Position numbers and translations under genes: made by a program. A stretch of DNA of 64,000 bases from Chrysopilus asiliformis (lineage: Eukaryota; Arthropoda; Insecta; Diptera; Rhagionidae): positions 18,739,243 through 18,803,242 of the forward strand of contig OZ035961.1 of NCBI GenBank assembly GCA_964034945.1, given 5' to 3'. This document shows positions 59,941 through 64,000 of this stretch, one piece after another. A model generated the notes under the pieces. It searched no databases, was not told where the DNA came from, and saw only the letters and a list, made by a program, of their open reading frames with translations. The number at the start of each line of letters is the position of its first letter. The stretch's first letter is position 1.

Positions 59941-60502
59941 CAGGGTGGGCTAGAATAGACGCAGGGGTTTGAAGTCTTTATAACTTTTTTTTTATTTTTA
60001 TTTTTTTTATTTTGTTTCAGCATTTTGTTAAGAAGACTTGGGCAATTTAAAATGGACCTGTACACAATAGAACAACGAACCGGTGGGCGGTGGGCTCAAT
60101 GGCTCTTTTACGGGACATGTTTGGCGGACGCATTATTTCGAAAAGTTGCGATTTCAATTGGCCTCCGCGTTCACCTGATGTAACGACTCCAGATTGTTTC
60201 CTTTGGGGATATTTGAAAGAAAAGGTGTACGTCAACAAGCCAACAACCATCAGCCAATTAAAAACCAACATTCGCAGTGAAATCGAGGCCATAACACGAA
60301 AGGTTATGGAAAATGTCTTGGAAAGAGCACGGATTTGCGAAGCAGAAAATGGCCACCACTTGCGGGATATAATTTTCCATGTTTAGACCAAAAATATTCC
60401 CCATCAATCAACTACATGTATTTGAAAAAAAAAATATAGGTTTCGCTAAAATAAAAAATTTATAAAGAATTCAAACCCCCGCGTCTATTCTGGCCCACCC
60501 TG
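59941..60502 (+). mobile_element. Mariner-type deletion derivative nested in copy F
   Basis: Ends CAGGGTGGGCYAGAATAGAC form inverted repeats of about 32 bp (59941 onwards and up to 60502), flanked by TA on both sides (59939-59940, 60503-60504). The interior keeps the C-terminal part of a transposase (60096-60386); the N-terminal two thirds are deleted. Confidence 0.9.
60096..60386 (+). pseudogene. C-terminal remnant of a mariner-type transposase
   Basis: Open frame ending at the natural stop 60384-60386. It contains FNWPPRSPDVTTPDCFLWGY, the motif around the last catalytic Asp of Tc1/mariner transposases, followed by KEKVYVNKPTTISQL and HHLRDIIFHV at the C-terminus. The first two catalytic Asp and the DNA-binding domain are missing, so it is inactive. 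Confidence 0.87.
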
Positions 60503-60592
60503 TACAACTGTTCGCTGTTCACTTACTATAAATCACCATACGGGTTTTCAATAATTGCCAGATTGGCAATTATAGCTTTTGTTATGTTTTTG

Positions 60593-62132
60593 TTTGTGAT
60601 TATCTAGATAAAAAGTGTATCTAAGCTTTTTGTTATTTGACAAAAATATTTGAAATAGATTGATCCGCAGACGAAAACAGGTGCCAGAGAGCGTATATCT
60701 ATGTTTTGTCCTTTGTGAGGTCCGAATTTGACGCAGCGAACTTCCAAATGTCGCTTAAAGTGCCGCTAGAACCGTGTTGCAAGAACCCTCAATGCCTAGT
60801 CGATTACATTATTAAAGCAACTTTACCAAATCATGGGAAAAATATCTGATATGAACAGCATATGACTTTCGTATACAAAATGTAGGCTCTTTCGCAATTT
60901 ACACTATAATCCGACGAATAACATTTTAGTTTATATAAAAATATGATTTTTTTTTTAGGAAATCTGAAATATCTCGATAACGTTAAAAGATATCAATTTA
61001 TTGTGAAAGACAAAAACGTAGAGAATTTTAATATCTTTAATTCCTCCTTCAACTGTTTTCTCAAAAACCGTTAGTTTGCAAGCAATTCGTAAAAATATTT
61101 TTTTTACGTTTTAATAAAAATATCTCAATAACATTAAAAGGTAATGGTAAAAGTCAAATTTGTGGTGGATGTCATTCATGCATGAATTCATCTCAGACAT
61201 GCAACCAACAAAAAACGGTGATTTTTCGAGATAATCGCAAAAAACTGATTTCCTCGATAACAACTTGAGATACGCCGTTCTAGTATAAGGCAAAAATGTA
61301 GGAAATTTTACCACACGTAGGACTACTGAATAATGCGTAGTTTCGGAATAACCCGCGAAAACGAAATTGCGATTTTTAAAAAGCGGCCATTGTGATTATT
61401 TCCGGTTAACAGATTTCAACCAAAAGTTAATTGGAACGTTCTATTCTAAGATCAAATACACCTGTCAAATTTCATGGCTCTCGCTCTATTAGTTTTTGGG
61501 AAATCTTGTACACAGCCTAACGAACTAACAGATAAGAAGATATTTTTGTAATATGGCACCAAGGGACTCAGAAGTGCTTGGGAAATTTTTTTACGCAGCA
61601 TTAGGAAATTGAAACTTTTCATGAATACAATACGAAAGTAAAAATTTGATCATGTTACGAAGTCAACAGTTCAAACTTTTTGTACTCATCTAAAAGTTAC
61701 AGAATTTTACCCCCACCTGTACGGCGCGGCGCTGGATTTGGTTTCAACAATAAACAATTCAACTAATTTTAAAACGAATTGAAGAATTCGGTTTTGAATA
61801 ACAATATGCTAATTGTGAAACGAAAACGTCGGTTTTATTTAGCAGTAGATTTTTGGGATTTATTTGTTTCAAAATCTTGCATTTGTAAAATCATTAACTG
61901 TAATATTAGTCGAGAAGAAGAGAAGTTTTTCAATTTACTTACAATAAATAGTTCAAATTGAGACACTGGTATTTTTATTCATTGAAATCCTAAAAATTTA
62001 CAACCACTACAAAAGTAATATACAATTTCTAAAAAGGCAAATAAAAATACGAGTTACAAACCTTAGAAATACCCATTCCAGGAACACTATTTTTATATCA
62101 GATAATGATGTATTCTTTAAATTCTTTTTTAT
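60593..62132. other. Spacer inside the DUF1091 array
   Basis: Phrases such as AAATATCTCRATAACRTTAAAAG recur (60970-61000, 61117-61140), suggesting an unclassified repeat. No gene was recognised. Confidence 0.45.
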
Positions 62133-62702
62133 TCAGGTATAAAACATAATTTTAATATTCGATGATCCGTTGGCCCACATTTGCTGATAATGATCATTAC
62201 CATAAACTATTCCTGTCCATGGAAGTTTCATTCGATCCGTAAAAACGGGTACGATGACATGCTTATTTTCTTCAAAAAATAGACCCCAGGTTTAAACGGG
62301 CACTTTTTTGGTATATTAGAGAATCTTTTAATTTTGAGGAGAGTTTTTAAAATTGTGGTTTCCGGTCCAGCTAAAAGTTTGCATACATCTTTCTTTAATC
62401 CAAACACTTCACGGGTCTTATTGCCTTCTTTTACAGTTAAATGCGTAATTGCCATTAATTTAGTGATTTCCTTGGTCAAAATACATCTTCCAGTGAATAC
62501 TGACATATCTTCAATTAAATACTGACAACTTACAAAAGGAACAAAAATGTTTAGCTTTGGATTGGTGACTGCAAGCTTCCATTTAGCCTAAAATACTTTG
62601 AATTAATAAAATATTTTTCATATTTTTCATTCTGAATTTAACTGTAGCGGACGTCACAAAAAGTGTAAAAACAAGAATTGAATTTAGTTTAAAAGTGTTC
62701 AT
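62133..62702 (-). pseudogene. DUF1091-type gene, copy 2, frameshifted
   Basis: Same structure as its neighbours: signal-peptide exon 62702-62643, a 55-bp intron, second exon from 62587. The frame is intact through KKCPFKPGVYFLKKISMSS, then shifts by one base (near 62258) and runs into a stop at 62228. In the other frame the sequence continues as VPVF, PWTG, YGNDHYQQMWANGSS and stops at 62133-62135. A few codons present in copies 1 and 3 after PW (the EFY region) are missing. Only one frameshift and one small deletion suggest a recent loss; a sequencing error could explain the shift but not the deletion. Confidence 0.72.
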
Positions 62703-63196
62703 TTTTTACTTAGTTTTGTGAATTGAAATTGATTTCTGAAAAGTGGATTGACACTGATGTTTAAAAACAATCCAATTTTTTTATTCGATGAGTCAAGAAA
62801 TGAACTTTTTATCTTTACGAATTTAATGTGCGCTTGTAATATGCCCATTATAATACAAAATTGGAGTTTTTTGTTTTTCAATTTTGAACTTTTTTCTCAA
62901 TCATCGGACAAATGCCTGTAAAAAATGTAATAATCAAGTTGTTGAATAGTACAAGGGAATGAGAAAAATTCTAAACTGTTTTTAAATGTCGAAACGATTT
63001 CGATTCTAGTAGAGAAATGATAATCTTTCTTGGGTAATTGGGGAAAAAAAATTTAAAATGGTTTTTTATATGTATTTAAAACTTAAAAACTTACAATCAC
63101 TCCCAAAATCGTACAATGAATTAATAAAAGCAAAAAAAAAGATTAATAAATATCAAAGAACCCAATTCCACCGTTTTTATTTTATTTTCTCCCTTT

Positions 63197-63785
63197 TTAA
63201 TTATATAATATTTTTATGTGGGATGATCCATTACCCCAGACTTGTTGATAACGTTCGTCTCCGTAAACTGCTCCCTTCCCATAAAACTCCAACCACGGAA
63301 ACCTTATCCTCCCATTAAAAATTGGAATCATATCTGAAGTTATACTCATTTTCCGTAAACTGTAAACCCCTGGCTTAATTGGGCATTTTTTTGGTGCATT
63401 TGTATATTTTAAGAGTTGAAGAAAAAATTTCAAAATAGTATGTTCAGGACCATTTAATATTTTGCACACATCTTTTTTTACCCGAATAAATTCTTCAGTT
63501 TTGTTTCCGTTTATTCCACTTAAACCTCCCATAAAAATTATTTTAGTGATTTCCTTTTTTAAAACACATCTTCCACTGAATACTGTCATATCTTCAATAA
63601 CATATTGGCAACTAAAAAATGGAACAAAAATGTTCAACTTTGAATCTGTAATTGCGATTTTCCATTTTCCCTAAAAGAGATTTTAATCAATACAATGTTT
63701 TTATTTAAAATATTCCATAATTAACTAATGCAAACGGTAAAAAAACTGTTAAATAAATAATTAAAATTTGTTGGAAGATTTTCAT
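63197..63785 (-). CDS. Secreted DUF1091-type protein, copy 3
   Basis: Two coding exons: 63785-63726 (20-codon signal peptide) and 63670-63197 (177 aa in all), with a 55-bp intron and a GTTAAT donor. The same motifs as copy 1 are present: IFVPF, SGRCVLKKEI, VKKDVCKIL, PKKCPIKPGVYSLRK, WLEFYGKGAVYGDERYQQ and a Ser/Gly-rich end. It is intact, and conserved motifs outnumber variable ones, which suggests it is functional. See copy 1 for the family; expression and role are unknown. Confidence 0.77.
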
Positions 63786-63827
63786 TTCTGATAGTTATAT
63801 TGTGTTAACAACTGGACATCTGATTAA

Positions 63828-64000
63828 GAACTAATATCAGAATATATAATAGTTTTTCATATTGATGAATCATAACAAAAAAACTTTTTTTTTACAGAAA
63901 TTACCCATGTAATAACAGAAATTGCCCATGTAATGACATGTAATATATCGGCAAATAGGAACTAATATCAAAATATATATAAGTTTTTCATATTGATGAA
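63828..64000. repeat. Direct repeat, 43-bp unit, 130-bp period
   Basis: GAACTAATATCARAATATAT followed by AGTTTTTCATATTGATGAA occurs at 63828-63870 and again at 63958-64000. The second copy touches the window edge, so a longer tandem array may continue outside. ATTACCCATGTAATAACAG / ATTGCCCATGTAATGAC is a further short repeat between them. Confidence 0.75.

Larger units (their letters stand above)
59471..60592 (+). mobile_element. DINE-1-like element, copy F, interrupted
   Basis: The left part (59471-59940) contains the CCCGTATGGTGAAACC start, GGGTATATTAAAG, a GTCCGTCTGTCTGTTC minisatellite (59602-59640) and the GGGGGATACCCCCC block. The right part (60503-60592) has the terminal hairpin TTGCCAGATTGGCAA and CTTTTGTTATG. 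The two are separated by a mariner-type element inserted at a TA. Confidence 0.87.

Noticed and set aside
1..64000. tRNA or rRNA genes
   Set aside because: No sequence with tRNA A/B boxes or rRNA signatures was noticed on either strand by eye. A covariance-model scan would be decisive.

Overview
The window is AT-rich nuclear DNA of an insect, most likely a fly (Diptera). Evidence: spliced genes with GT-AG introns; two serine proteases that I recognise by sequence as close relatives of Drosophila CG11836 and CG4914; a tandem array of small secreted DUF1091/CheA-CheB-type proteins; and many copies of a DINE-1-like element with an internal (GGACAGAC)n minisatellite. No rRNA, tRNA or CRISPR array was seen.

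Left part (3.1-33.8 kb, plus strand): five tandem genes of secreted trypsin-fold (S1) proteins. SP1 (3102-5991), SP2/CG11836-like (12311-14857), SP3/CG4914-like (18653-24520) and SP5 (32235-33771) keep the His-Asp-Ser triad and an Asp at the S1 pocket. SP4 (28438-30605) is a catalytically dead homologue that has also lost the disulfide around the active-site His. Introns interrupt the genes at matching places and phases. Genes 1-4 carry a Cys-rich CxCG motif before the protease domain and a CxC motif at the C-terminus; SP5 lacks both. SP3, SP4 and SP5 share an extra Cys pair, so they probably arose from one another by tandem duplication. An unrecognised two-exon coding fragment lies on the minus strand between SP3 and SP4.

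Middle (35.7-47.8 kb, minus strand): one acyl-CoA delta-9 desaturase gene (six coding exons, 477 aa) with unusual poly-Asn and poly-His tracts. A TATA box at about 47.76 kb may mark its promoter, which would imply a first intron of about 8 kb. From 39 to 53.5 kb I see no convincing coding gene.

Right part (57.4-63.8 kb, minus strand): an array of DUF1091-type genes, with two intact copies, one frameshifted copy and one short relic. All three complete copies have a 20-codon signal-peptide exon and a 55-bp intron. Proteins of this type are small secreted lipid-binding or chemosensory-accessory candidates.

Transposable elements fill the spaces and the larger introns: six copies of the DINE-1-like element, related older copies, a hAT-like element with an 8-bp target duplication and two nested insertions, two pogo/Tigger-like deletion derivatives (one with HTH-psq and PHD-like remnants), a mariner-type fragment nested in a DINE-like copy, two TTAA-flanked MITEs, and several hairpin repeats.
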